A stretch of DNA of 64,000 bases from Bacteroides finegoldii DSM 17565 (GTDB taxonomy: Bacteria; Bacteroidota; Bacteroidia; Bacteroidales; Bacteroidaceae), in assembly GCF_000156195.1 (NCBI RefSeq), contig NZ_GG688333.1, positions 45,161 through 109,160 of the forward strand, in the 5' to 3' direction. Below are positions 25,786 to 33,968 of this stretch, one piece after another. Numbering within the stretch: the stretch's first letter is position 1; each line of letters starts with the position of its first letter. The position numbers were made by a program, and so were the translations under genes. The notes under the pieces are model-generated. The model had not been told where the DNA came from. It saw nothing but the letters and a program-made list of their open reading frames with translations, and made no database searches.

Positions 25786-27315
25786 TTACTCCAAAACGAC
25801 ATCACGTGAAACGAGGTTCCATTGGAGCACTTTAGCCTCGACACGCATATAGGTTTCTTCTTTCTCGATATCCGGATTTTCTGGATTTGTCGGTTCAATA
25901 GGATCTGTCGGTTTCGGCAGATATGGATCTTTTGGATCGGAAGGATCCCATGGCATGCCCAATCCTTGGAAAGCCTTGATTGTCAACAGATAGGTGTTGT
26001 TACGGCGTGTGTCAGCGTTCACAATCGATTTTCCATCAGCTGTAACAGTCTGACGGTTCCACAACGCACGGTATGCACATTTTCCGTTCATGTAAGTATA
26101 AGCTCCTTGATCCGGATTTAACTGGCTTTTCTTTGCGGCTTCCTTGCTAGCATAGATAAGACCGTCTTTTTCCCCCCGGAAAAATGTTGTCCCTTTTTGA
26201 AAATTAGTCTCTTTGACCAATTTGCCGTCTTCAAGTTTCCATACTTCATTCGGAGTATAAGTGGTATAGACCTTGGCATAGGGCAGACGGTAGTAACCGA
26301 AATTCTTGTTTTTAGCAGTGAATGCATCCTTTTTTACGGAATTTTCCAGAAAATAAATGCCTGCTCCTGTTTTAGCTTCAGAGGCGCTTGCTGCAGCATT
26401 TTTAGCAGCATACATACCAAGATCATCCTGCTGTGGATTGTCTTTTGACAGAAGATTCCCCAAACGGATTAAATTTTCTTTAGCTGAACCTTCCGGTTCT
26501 TTGGCCATCTCAAAATCGGTATATCCATCAATGGCTGATGCAAAGCCCTCGTAAAGGCCGTCGGCATCTCCAATTGTACGCTTTCCCGCATGGTTACGGA
26601 AAAGATATGTCTTTGTGGCACCGTTGATGGCAGTATACGTGATGTCGGTAAGATCAACCTTTCCTTTTCCATCCGCGGTTGTTTCTTTCAATGCAGCATC
26701 CTTCGCGACCAGTCCTTGTGCCACGACACGCTCCACATCAAAGGAGAATACATTTTGAGCCTCACTTGTACCCGTTTTGGCTGCGTTCTCGGTGATGCCG
26801 GGAGCAATGGTTTTCTGCTCGGCTTTCGAAGTCATGACAAACTTGTTGTCTGTGGCAAGAGCGGCAATATCTTTTACTGCGGTAGCTGTACTGCCATGCG
26901 TCTTGTCCGGGGCTGTTGCAATATCGGCGGAAAGGGTCCCCTTGTTAAACAACAGCGCCATGGATTGAGGACCGGGATTCGTCTTCCATGGAGCAACCTT
27001 GAATGTACCGGCTGTTTGCGTTTCCCAAAACTTGCCTGTTTCATCAGCTGCCGTTCCTAACGTCCATGTTTGAGGCAGGACATTTGAGAGAAGCTGTAAT
27101 TCCGTAAGCTTACTCTCTTCCGTTCTTCCTCCATAATCTTCCTGTTTGTCATTCACCGCTCTGGTTGAGACATCCTTCATAGAGGAAATATACATTCCTG
27201 CAAATGTTGTTCCCTCGCCCGGATTGTTTACCTGAGGGACATCCTCATTATTACAAGCTGTCATGCCCAGACTTAAGGCTGCAACTCCCGCTAAAAATAA
27301 ATTGTTTGCTTTCAT
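25786..27315 (-). CDS. Mfa1 family major fimbrial subunit
   Basis: A 509-residue lipoprotein precursor (acylated Cys at residue 21, MTACNNED) of the Mfa1 family: NPGEGTTFAGMYISSMKDVS and STRAVNDKQED at the start, the NTYLLTIKAFQGLGMPWDPS segment near residue 440, and the closing VEAKVLQWNLVSRDVVLE strand. A Pro/Asp-rich stretch (about 450-490; PKPTDPIEP) precedes the final strand. It should form the shaft of the fimbria after transport and donor-strand assembly. It follows a DUF3868 gene and precedes the anchor gene in one operon. Confidence 0.88.
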   Translation of the reverse strand: MKANNLFLAGVAALSLGMTACNNEDVPQVNNPGEGTTFAGMYISSMKDVSTRAVNDKQEDYGGRTEESKLTELQLLSNVLPQTWTLGTAADETGKFWETQTAGTFKVAPWKTNPGPQSMALLFNKGTLSADIATAPDKTHGSTATAVKDIAALATDNKFVMTSKAEQKTIAPGITENAAKTGTSEAQNVFSFDVERVVAQGLVAKDAALKETTADGKGKVDLTDITYTAINGATKTYLFRNHAGKRTIGDADGLYEGFASAIDGYTDFEMAKEPEGSAKENLIRLGNLLSKDNPQQDDLGMYAAKNAAASASEAKTGAGIYFLENSVKKDAFTAKNKNFGYYRLPYAKVYTTYTPNEVWKLEDGKLVKETNFQKGTTFFRGEKDGLIYASKEAAKKSQLNPDQGAYTYMNGKCAYRALWNRQTVTADGKSIVNADTRRNNTYLLTIKAFQGLGMPWDPSDPKDPYLPKPTDPIEPTNPENPDIEKEETYMRVEAKVLQWNLVSRDVVLE

Positions 27316-27410
27316 AACTTAAACTGTTTAGTAAATAAATAATTTAATTATTAATACATTAAATGCTTGCTATTTATCCGTTAATCCTGTCATGGAAAGT
27401 CCAGAAGTTT

Positions 27411-28859
27411 TCATTCCCGGGACTCCATGTCTTTTTCCAGTAATTCCTCCGCCTTCCGCCAGTCTCCTTTCATACTATGGGCAATTGCCATAGGATAAAC
27501 AGAACGGCTGTCACTCTTTACTGTGTCCAATATCATCAGAGCCTTATCCGCATCCTTTTCATACTTTAAAAGCGCATTGGCATAGTTGAGTGCCGCCAGC
27601 GGATCAAGTGCAAACTGTTCATAAGCCTTCTTGTATATGTTTACCGGATTTTTTCCCTGTTCGACATACTGTTGCGCCAACCTACACATCTCATACTGGC
27701 TCAGGCATCCGGGAACGGTAATAAACATTTCCTCCAATTCGTCATCCGTATAGGAACGAACATCAAATCCCATGTGAAAAACGGTACGGCGCAAAGTGGG
27801 ATAAACTGTGGAAAGCAACTCCGCATAAACCTTTCCCTCATCTAAAGAGCGTATAGCCGCTTCACGGGCCACATCCGTATGATGCCTCTTAATAGCGGAT
27901 AAAATTTCATCCTTATATGCCAAAGAAGATACATTTATAATATTTTCCAAGCCTTTCCAGTCTTCACCCACCCCTTCTATTTCGTATATGGAGGCTTTCT
28001 TGAGCTGCGGGTACTTACTCAGTACATAATAAGAAAGCGTATGAGTACGACGTTCCGCCAAATGTTTATTATAGCTAAACTCACCTTCCGGAGAAGCGTA
28101 TCCCATGATATGTACCTCACGAAGCCTAGCCCCTTTGATCCGAAGCCCTTTGGATACAAAATCATCCAGACGGGCTAATTCTTCCTGATTTTTACCAAAT
28201 CCAAGAAGAAGTCCATGCTGTGCGGATTTGAAAGTGACCTTACAGTCAAATTCTTCTTCATAACATTTTATCTCCACCTTTTCCGGAGTATAAAAAATGT
28301 ATTTATAGTCTTCCGGGCCAAAAAGGTCTATCCCGGTTACCGGTATATTCAACTGGCTCACACCTTTACCGCACTCGGCACATCCATACACCTCTTCACG
28401 AAGAAAGAGATGGCCGGAAGCCATCCAACGTTCAAAAGGCAATGCTTCCTTGACGGAGATTCCAGGTTCCCTCAAATCTTTGGAACTGCGAATATCCTTC
28501 ACAGGAAGTAATGTACCCGGGTTACCACCCAGTCTTTCCTTACGGGCAACAACTTTGTATCTTTTCTTTCCGGAAATACACAAAGGCGAGAAAGCAGTCC
28601 TGATATTGCCGTCAGAAGATACCAGAGAAGGATAGATATAAACAATTTCCTGTGTCCTCAACCGATTGATAGATTCTACTATATTGAAAGAAACGGTAAA
28701 CATTTTCCCTTCCGGGCTACGTCCAGTTTTCACATCTGTATATTCCAAACGAGGATTCCCCTTTCTGACAACCTTATCCTCCACCTGTCCTACCACCGGC
28801 AAACAGTATACATATCCCAGCACAGAGAGTATTCCTATATAATATTGTATTGGTTTCAT
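27411..28859 (-). CDS. DUF3868 protein with OmpA-like C-terminal domain
   Basis: A 482-residue exported protein. After the signal peptide (about 1-25, ending VVGQ) comes the DUF3868 region (about 30-170; GRSPEGKMFTVSFNIVES). From about 230 an OmpA-like domain is visible (LREVHIMGYASPEGEFSYN, HLAERRTHTLSYYVLSK). The last ~80 residues are alpha-helical and TPR-like (ALNYANALLKYEKDADKALM). In Bacteroidetes this family travels with DUF3575 proteins and Mfa/Fim operons, so a role in assembly or outer-membrane support of fimbriae is likely but unproven. Confidence 0.85.
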   Translation of the reverse strand: MKPIQYYIGILSVLGYVYCLPVVGQVEDKVVRKGNPRLEYTDVKTGRSPEGKMFTVSFNIVESINRLRTQEIVYIYPSLVSSDGNIRTAFSPLCISGKKRYKVVARKERLGGNPGTLLPVKDIRSSKDLREPGISVKEALPFERWMASGHLFLREEVYGCAECGKGVSQLNIPVTGIDLFGPEDYKYIFYTPEKVEIKCYEEEFDCKVTFKSAQHGLLLGFGKNQEELARLDDFVSKGLRIKGARLREVHIMGYASPEGEFSYNKHLAERRTHTLSYYVLSKYPQLKKASIYEIEGVGEDWKGLENIINVSSLAYKDEILSAIKRHHTDVAREAAIRSLDEGKVYAELLSTVYPTLRRTVFHMGFDVRSYTDDELEEMFITVPGCLSQYEMCRLAQQYVEQGKNPVNIYKKAYEQFALDPLAALNYANALLKYEKDADKALMILDTVKSDSRSVYPMAIAHSMKGDWRKAEELLEKDMESRE

Positions 28860-28897
28860 TGATTCTGTTTTTAATGTTTATATATGCAAAGCATCAT

Positions 28898-29494
28898 TTA
28901 TTTAATTATATAGATAATCGAAACGGCAAGCTTTGTAGGTCCCAGATAATCAGCTTTCCCCTTACCATCCTTTTTCCCACAAGAAGTACATCTGAACCTG
29001 TCATATTTAACACGCGCATAGCCCAGTCCTAAGGATGCCTCTACACTGAATCTGCTGGACAGTATCCAGTGGTAGCCCGTACTAATACCCCCACCGTAAA
29101 AATACCCCTCATAACGGTAATCTTTCATTTCTTTGGAGTGGTTTTGAATAATAAAAGGAATATTTATGCCTCCCACATTCATCTGCCCTCCATGGGCATG
29201 AAGGCCAAGAAACCAGCCATTGAATGTTTCACAGGTCCAATATCTTATCTCCGGCTGTACAAGCCAGTGACTCCATTTCTTTGTTTTGTAACCGTTTGCC
29301 GTGGCATCATTTTCATAAAAAAAGAAATTCATACCGATTTGGGTATCCAAGGTCCATTTCTTCCCCAGAGAAAACTCTACAGAAAGATTGGGTGTCAGCA
29401 GGGCATCATAGACAAGGTTGTTTTTTAGCACAACCTTCTGTGAGAAAGACTGCAAGCTGAACAGCAGAAAGAAAAAAAAGCATATTTTTTTCAT
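28898..29494 (-). CDS. DUF3575 outer-membrane protein
   Basis: A 198-residue protein with a signal peptide ending SFSQ (about 1-19) and a small beta-barrel pattern. KVVLKNNLVYDALLTPNLSV and EFSLGKKWTLDTQIG are hallmark DUF3575 sequences. It is the first gene of the fimbrial operon: a consensus -7 box lies about 60 bp upstream and DUF3868 follows after 38 bp. Function is unknown; its constant company with DUF3868 and fimbrillin genes suggests one machine. Confidence 0.88.
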   Translation of the reverse strand: MKKICFFFFLLFSLQSFSQKVVLKNNLVYDALLTPNLSVEFSLGKKWTLDTQIGMNFFFYENDATANGYKTKKWSHWLVQPEIRYWTCETFNGWFLGLHAHGGQMNVGGINIPFIIQNHSKEMKDYRYEGYFYGGGISTGYHWILSSRFSVEASLGLGYARVKYDRFRCTSCGKKDGKGKADYLGPTKLAVSIIYIIK

Positions 29495-29554
29495 ATTGTC
29501 GCTGATTGTTTTTGAGATAAAAATACTTGTTTTATGATGTTAATTATGATGCTG

Positions 29555-29562
29555 CAAAATTA
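29555..29562 (-). promoter_or_regulatory. -7 box of the fimbrial operon promoter
   Basis: Minus-strand TAATTTTG fits TAnnTTTG exactly, about 60 bp before the DUF3575 start; start site is predicted near 29548. No TTG sits at the -33 distance, which would fit a promoter that needs an activator such as the AraC protein or the alpha-CTD-like protein. Confidence 0.6.
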
Positions 29563-29639
29563 AAAATGAGCAATCGTATTTTTATTATATACATTAGACA
29601 TAGAATTATGTAAAACAGTCTTTTTGTTTATACAAGGTA

Positions 29640-30975
29640 GCCAGACAGATATTCTTTTTAATATTATCATAAATTCGAAAAGAAGTTATCATTCTTATCC
29701 CCATGTCCGCATCATCCTCAAAACCGGCATAATAGTTCAGATTGAAAAATGGTTATGCTCGCCTTGTACCCAAAAGAACAGCGTGAACTCATTTTTCTGC
29801 CGTAACAGCTGGAGAACAACCGGCATCTACCATACGGGAGATAAATGTATCTCGTGCGGAATACCAAGTTATATTCTCTTTTATATCCAGGATATTGCAA
29901 ACTTTAGTCAACGTCTTGCTGACTCTATTAGAGATTTGAATGACTCTATTACGCATTTTGGCCTCCGTGGTATGTTTTTTTGTGAATACGGGGAATACAT
30001 AGTTGTCAATGCCTTGACCTTCATGTTTCTCAATAATTTGTTTTGATTTCTCTATCAACAAGGGTTTTCCAATTTTCGGGAATTTCATCCGTTCATAGAT
30101 AACCTGGTTTCCTTGAATCATATTGTACGTCAAATGGCAGACATCCACATTGACCATACCTCCTGCGTAATAACTGAAAAGAAATAAATCCAAGCAAAAT
30201 TCCTCTTTAGGTGTAAGCAAGCTTCTATCCACATTCTCAATTAACTGTATCACTCTCTTGGAAACAGTTCTCGGTTCAAACTTGTGCCATTTCATCTTAT
30301 CCTCTACACAGTCGAATATTTCCGGATCAGCACCGTGCATATTCAGCCCTTTGGCATAGTTGGCTATGGCTCTCAGTTTACGCAACTTCTGGTTCAAGCC
30401 TGCTTTATTACCATTGGCAATCCCTTTTTTTGTGTATATAGAACAAAATCCAAGAGGAACTGTTTTGTTATGTCACTGAAATAAAACACGGATGATGGTT
30501 TATTGTATTTCTATTGTGTGAATTCTTCCAAAGCCTTCTTTATGATTTTATAGTCCTTTACACTCGCCAGGCTTTTCGCAATCTTGTCATTTTTCTTTTC
30601 AGAGAATTTTTTAATCAAATAATCAATCATCTGGGAAACGGACAGAGAACGGTCTTCCTCTTTCATTTCCTTCCCTTTCTTTTTATCAAGACTAAGTGCC
30701 AATTCGGCCGGACTCCATTTACGTCCTTCCTCTTCCCATTCTTCCGCAATCTTCTGATACTTTAATTTCAGATCAAGCAACATCTTGTTCTTTTTGATAG
30801 CATCGCTTGATTTGGAAATAAATGATTGTGACGCATTGTCCCAGTCTTTGATGGGACCGGTGATATTTAGCACTTTAGAAACTCTGTTGTAGCCTGTTTG
30901 GAAGAAGATCATTTCCTGTTTCACCAGTTTTTTGTCTTTTGAGGTCACTTTTCCTTTAATGTTGATTGAATACAT
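29640..30975 (-). pseudogene. Tyrosine recombinase (integrase), broken in three places
   Basis: The N-terminal part (30511-30975, 154 residues, MYSINIKGKVTSKDKKLVKQ) is the Arm-binding domain and the start of the core-binding domain. A TAG at 30511 and a frameshift near 30410 separate it from the catalytic part (29789-30397, LNQKLRKLRAIANYAKGLNM through TWYSARDTFISRMVDAG). That part ends at TGA before the segment that should carry the catalytic tyrosine; downstream sequence to about 29650 shows only damaged traces. In the SYYAGGM segment Gly appears where the first catalytic Arg would be expected. It lies next to the right attachment repeat and presumably inserted the element. It should be inactive. 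Confidence 0.8.
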
Positions 30976-31150
30976 TTTAATTAGGTTTTACGTGTACTCA
31001 TGTAGACCAATTTTTTGCCTACATAACAGCCTACATAAGAATAGAGGTTACCCGCTATTTTTGTTTATTTCGGCTATTTATCCGTTCTACTACCTTTAAT
31101 TAATTATTTGATAATCAGAATGCTAATCTTTCCTCTTTATATATGGGCAT

Positions 31151-31178
31151 AAAAAAAGGCTATCTATCCCAGACAGCC
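31151..31178 (-). terminator. Rho-independent terminator of the candidate sRNA
   Basis: On the minus strand GGCTGTCT, a five-base loop and AGATAGCC form the stem (one mismatched or wobble pair), followed by seven T. Its left half lies inside the right attachment repeat. Confidence 0.75.
31156..31172. repeat. Right attachment-site-like direct repeat (attR)
   Basis: Identical to 14979-14995 and within the sRNA terminator. The element supplies the T7 tract to its left, so the terminator stays whole after integration. Confidence 0.65.
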
Positions 31179-31221
31179 AATCTTTGTTAACCTTAAATCT
31201 AATACCATGAAAAACACAGTG

Positions 31222-31249
31222 CAAAGATAAGTGGTTTTATGTTATACAA
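31222..31249 (-). promoter_or_regulatory. Promoter of the candidate sRNA
   Basis: Minus strand: TTG (31247-31249), 17 nt, TATCTTTG (31222-31229), the last an exact match to the Bacteroides -7. Confidence 0.6.
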
Positions 31250-31354
31250 CATAATGTTTTGCTATAAAACTTCTGTTTATTAACTCTAATTAACTTTGAA
31301 GCTTTCTTTTTTCTGCTATTGCTTGCTGTTTCACCACAGATTACATGGATTCGG

Positions 31355-32534
31355 TTATTCTACATAGAGTACCAGCCCTTTCAGATATTCTCCTTCAGGA
31401 TGATAAATGTTTACCGGATGGTCGGCAGGTTGGGTCAGTTGATGCAAAATGCGTACACTACGTCCTGACATAGCTGCGGCTGTAAACACGGCTGTACGGA
31501 AATTATCCTTGCTGACTACTTGCGAGCAGGAGAAAGTAAACAGAATGCCGCCCGGCTTGATTTTCTCGAAAGCTTTGGCATTCAGTTTCCGATAACCTTG
31601 CAGTGCATTTCGTAACGCATCTTTATGTTTGGCGAAAGCAGGAGGATCAAGAATGATTAAATCATACTGATCGCCCATACGGTCAAGATACTTGAAAGCG
31701 TCTTCGGCAAAAGCTTCATGACGGAGATCGCCGGGAAAATTCAATTCGACATTCTTATTTGTCAGGTCGATCGCTTTAGCGGAACTGTCAACAGAATGAA
31801 CGAGTTTGGCACCTCCACGCATGGCGTAGAACGAGAAGCCACCGGTATAACAGAACATATTAAGTACCGAACGGCCTTTGGCGTACCGTTCCAATAAAGA
31901 ACGGTTCTCACGTTGGTCTACAAAAAAACCGGTCTTCTGACCTTTCAGCCAGTCTACATGGAATTTCAAGCCATATTCTTGTGCGATATTATCGTTGCTT
32001 CCTCCTTTCAGAAAACCGTTCTCTGGGAAAAGGTCTGCTTTAAAAGGAAGGGTTGTTTCTGATTTATAATAGATATTTTCAATCTGATCTCCCATCACTT
32101 CGGACAAAGCTTCGGCAATAACCATACGGTCTACGTGCATTCCTGCCGAATGTGCCTGCATAACGGCAGTCTTGGCATAGACATCGATAACCAATCCGGG
32201 AAGATTGTCTCCTTCACCGTGTACCAGACGATAGGTATTATTGGCCGGATTCGTGGCGATACCGATACTGCGGCGCATATCGTATGCTATTTCCAGCTTA
32301 CGCTTCCAGAAATCGTGATTGATAGGTTCCTGTTGAAAAGAAAGCACACGTACAGCGATACTTCCGATTTGGAAGTGTCCTTCGGCTATAAATTCTTTTT
32401 TTTGAGGTGTATACTTCTACTACTTCACCTTCTTCAGGCTCTCCGTCAAAACGGGAGATAGCACCTGAGAAAATCCAGGGGTGAAATCTTTTGAGAGACT
32501 CTTCTTTGCCGGGTTTGAGGTATACTTTATGCAT
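31355..32534 (-). pseudogene. rlmI: Class I SAM-dependent rRNA methyltransferase (RlmI type), frameshifted
   Basis: Two overlapping frames together make a normal RlmI-like protein. 32298-32534 gives the PUA start (MHKVYLKPGKEESLKRFHPW ... VVEVYTSKK) and 31355-32347 the methyltransferase (SIGIATNPANNTYRLVHGEG; SAM motif VLNMFCYTGGFSFYAMRGG; LIILDPPAFAKHK). The break is an 8-T run at 32396-32403: with seven bases the frame reads SKKEFIAEGHFQIGSIAVRV and runs on intact. RlmI methylates C1962 of 23S rRNA. It may be a real frameshift, slippage or an assembly/sequencing error. It is followed by the sRNA. Confidence 0.85.
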
Positions 32535-32540
32535 GATATT

Positions 32541-33185
32541 TTATTTATCTGATTCAATTAAATGTTCTTCTTTCTTCTCTTCGGGAGCAATTTCATAATT
32601 GCCCGTTTGCTTCAGTTCCTGCAATAAGTTGTATATGTTGAGGCAGGCCCATGCGTCGGTAGCGGCATATTGCTTTTGGCCGTCGCTCAGCACATCAGCT
32701 TCCCAATTAGACAAGCGTTGTGACTTGGAAATCTTCTCCTTGAACAGGATTGCATAAATCTTTTGCAGACTTTTATCCTGGATGCCGAACTGGCGTACGT
32801 AATCCTGCAATTCGATGCAATTTTGCTGGTTGAAAGGAGCACGTTTGTGCAACATCATAAAGTCATCCTTTAGTGAGAGACCGACTTTTATCACGTCCGG
32901 ATTCTCTAATAAATCGACTAACGGTCGGGTCAGTCCGGTCATGTTGAGGCGAAACAGGAAACAACATTCTTCCGACGAAATCTGAAGGAGTGCCACTTTA
33001 TGTGATTGTCCCTTTGTAAAGGAAGGGCGCGTTTCGCTGTCAATACCTATCACAGACCGGGATTGCAGATAAGCCACTGCTTTTTCCGTTTCCGTTTCCG
33101 ATTGGATGACATAAATCCGTCCCGGAAAAACCGTTTTTGGGAGCTCCTTTACTTCATCTTTATTTATAGTTCTTCTTACAATCAT
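32541..33185 (-). CDS. 3'-5' exonuclease domain protein (RNase D-like, DEDDy)
   Basis: A 214-residue protein with the DEDD exonuclease pattern: Exo I as VIGIDSETRPSF (about residues 44-55), Exo II in VIKVGLSLKDDFMML and Exo III as YAATDAWACLNIYNLL (Y-x3-D, near 172-176). Length is that of a stand-alone exonuclease domain without HRDC, so it is not full RNase D. Substrate is unknown. It starts 13 bp after the DUF5063 gene and ends 7 bp before rlmI, so the three are likely one operon. Confidence 0.88.
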   Translation of the reverse strand: MIVRRTINKDEVKELPKTVFPGRIYVIQSETETEKAVAYLQSRSVIGIDSETRPSFTKGQSHKVALLQISSEECCFLFRLNMTGLTRPLVDLLENPDVIKVGLSLKDDFMMLHKRAPFNQQNCIELQDYVRQFGIQDKSLQKIYAILFKEKISKSQRLSNWEADVLSDGQKQYAATDAWACLNIYNLLQELKQTGNYEIAPEEKKEEHLIESDK

Positions 33186-33198
33186 TTTTATTTATTCA

Positions 33199-33843
33199 TC
33201 ATTGGTGACAATGACAGCCGTTTTCGTGACAGTGGCAATCGTTATCGTGGCAATGGCACTCATCGTCTTCGCAACAGTTACCGTCGTCACTTGGTTCGTA
33301 AAATCCTTCTTCATTGTCCTCTTCGTCCTGTTGGCTGTACTTTACGTCGTGCAATGCGCGTAACGTGTTGACCAATTTCTGTCCCCATAACATTCCGAAG
33401 TTTTCCTGGCAGATAGCCAATGAATCGTTCATCGTTTCGTTCAACCCCAATTGGAAAACAAAGATAAAGTCTTTGATATCCTGATAGATATCCGCCAGAT
33501 CTTCCGAAATGGACTTCTTGATCGGCTGGTCGCTATAAACCATATCTTGTACGAATACATCCAGATAGTCATCCTTGTCACCCATCAATTCCGCAAGGTT
33601 GATACGTAGAATCTCATAGATTTCCTCCGTTACATACGTTTCGAGCACTTCCTCTCCGATAGTCTCACATTTGGGGAGCATAGATGCTTTGAGATAGAGT
33701 AGGGGAAGTATTTTAAGGGATGTGTCAACGAAATCGCTACGCTTCATGCGTTCGGCACGTTCGAGGAATGCGCAAAATTCAGCGGCTACCGTTACGAACT
33801 CTATTACATTCTTATCAAATATCGTTTGGCTTTCTTTTTCCAT
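33199..33843 (-). CDS. DUF5063 protein with Cys/His-rich tail
   Basis: The ATG at 33843 (MEKESQTIFDKNV) is preferred over longer in-frame starts at 33867/33852. The 214-residue body is alpha-helical and acidic (FVTVAAEFCAFLERAERMKR) and fits DUF5063. The tail repeats Cys-His pairs (NCCEDDECHCHDNDCHCHEN then GCHCHQ), giving at least six Cys and seven His in 25 residues, so it probably binds metal. It is head of the exonuclease-rlmI run and divergent from ftsK. Confidence 0.8.
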   Translation of the reverse strand: MEKESQTIFDKNVIEFVTVAAEFCAFLERAERMKRSDFVDTSLKILPLLYLKASMLPKCETIGEEVLETYVTEEIYEILRINLAELMGDKDDYLDVFVQDMVYSDQPIKKSISEDLADIYQDIKDFIFVFQLGLNETMNDSLAICQENFGMLWGQKLVNTLRALHDVKYSQQDEEDNEEGFYEPSDDGNCCEDDECHCHDNDCHCHENGCHCHQ

Positions 33844-33914
33844 AATCAGCATTGATTTGAAACGCAAAGGTAAGAAAAAGGATTGAATGAGCGTAGCGCT
33901 CGTTATTTTTTTAT

Positions 33915-33922
33915 TATTTTTG
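33915..33922 (+). promoter_or_regulatory. -7 box upstream of ftsK
   Basis: TATTTTTG fits TAnnTTTG, about 47 bp before the ftsK ATG; no clear TTG at -33. A small palindrome GAGCG-TAG-CGCTC lies just upstream (33890-33902), between ftsK and the divergent DUF5063 gene. Confidence 0.45.
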
Positions 33923-33968
33923 CAGCTTAGATTATGATCCCGGTTTTATAAAAAGAATAAAAAGACTC

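Larger units (their letters stand above)
14979..31172. mobile_element. Putative decayed integrative element carrying fimbrial operon
   Basis: A 17-bp direct repeat, AAGGCTATCTATCCCAG, occurs at 14979-14995 and 31156-31172. Between the copies lie an IS21 istB fragment, a phage structural remnant, an OmpA protein, two regulators, six Mfa-type fimbrial genes and, beside the right copy, a broken tyrosine recombinase. Genes outside both copies are ordinary core genes. An integrase next to one end and a short identical repeat at both ends is the classic layout of a site-specifically integrated element. The element itself looks immobile because the integrase is broken. The boundaries rest on the repeats alone. 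Confidence 0.72.
31151..31216 (-). ncRNA. Candidate small RNA (~65 nt) adjacent to the attachment site
   Basis: A promoter (-7 TATCTTTG at 31222-31229, -33 TTG at 31247-31249) faces a terminator at 31151-31178 with no reading frame between. The predicted RNA starts near 31215 and is about 65 nt. The body (31179-31210) has the sequence ATTAGATTTAAGGTTAAC on the minus strand. I have the impression similar units recur in Bacteroides genomes, but cannot name a family. Confidence 0.55.
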
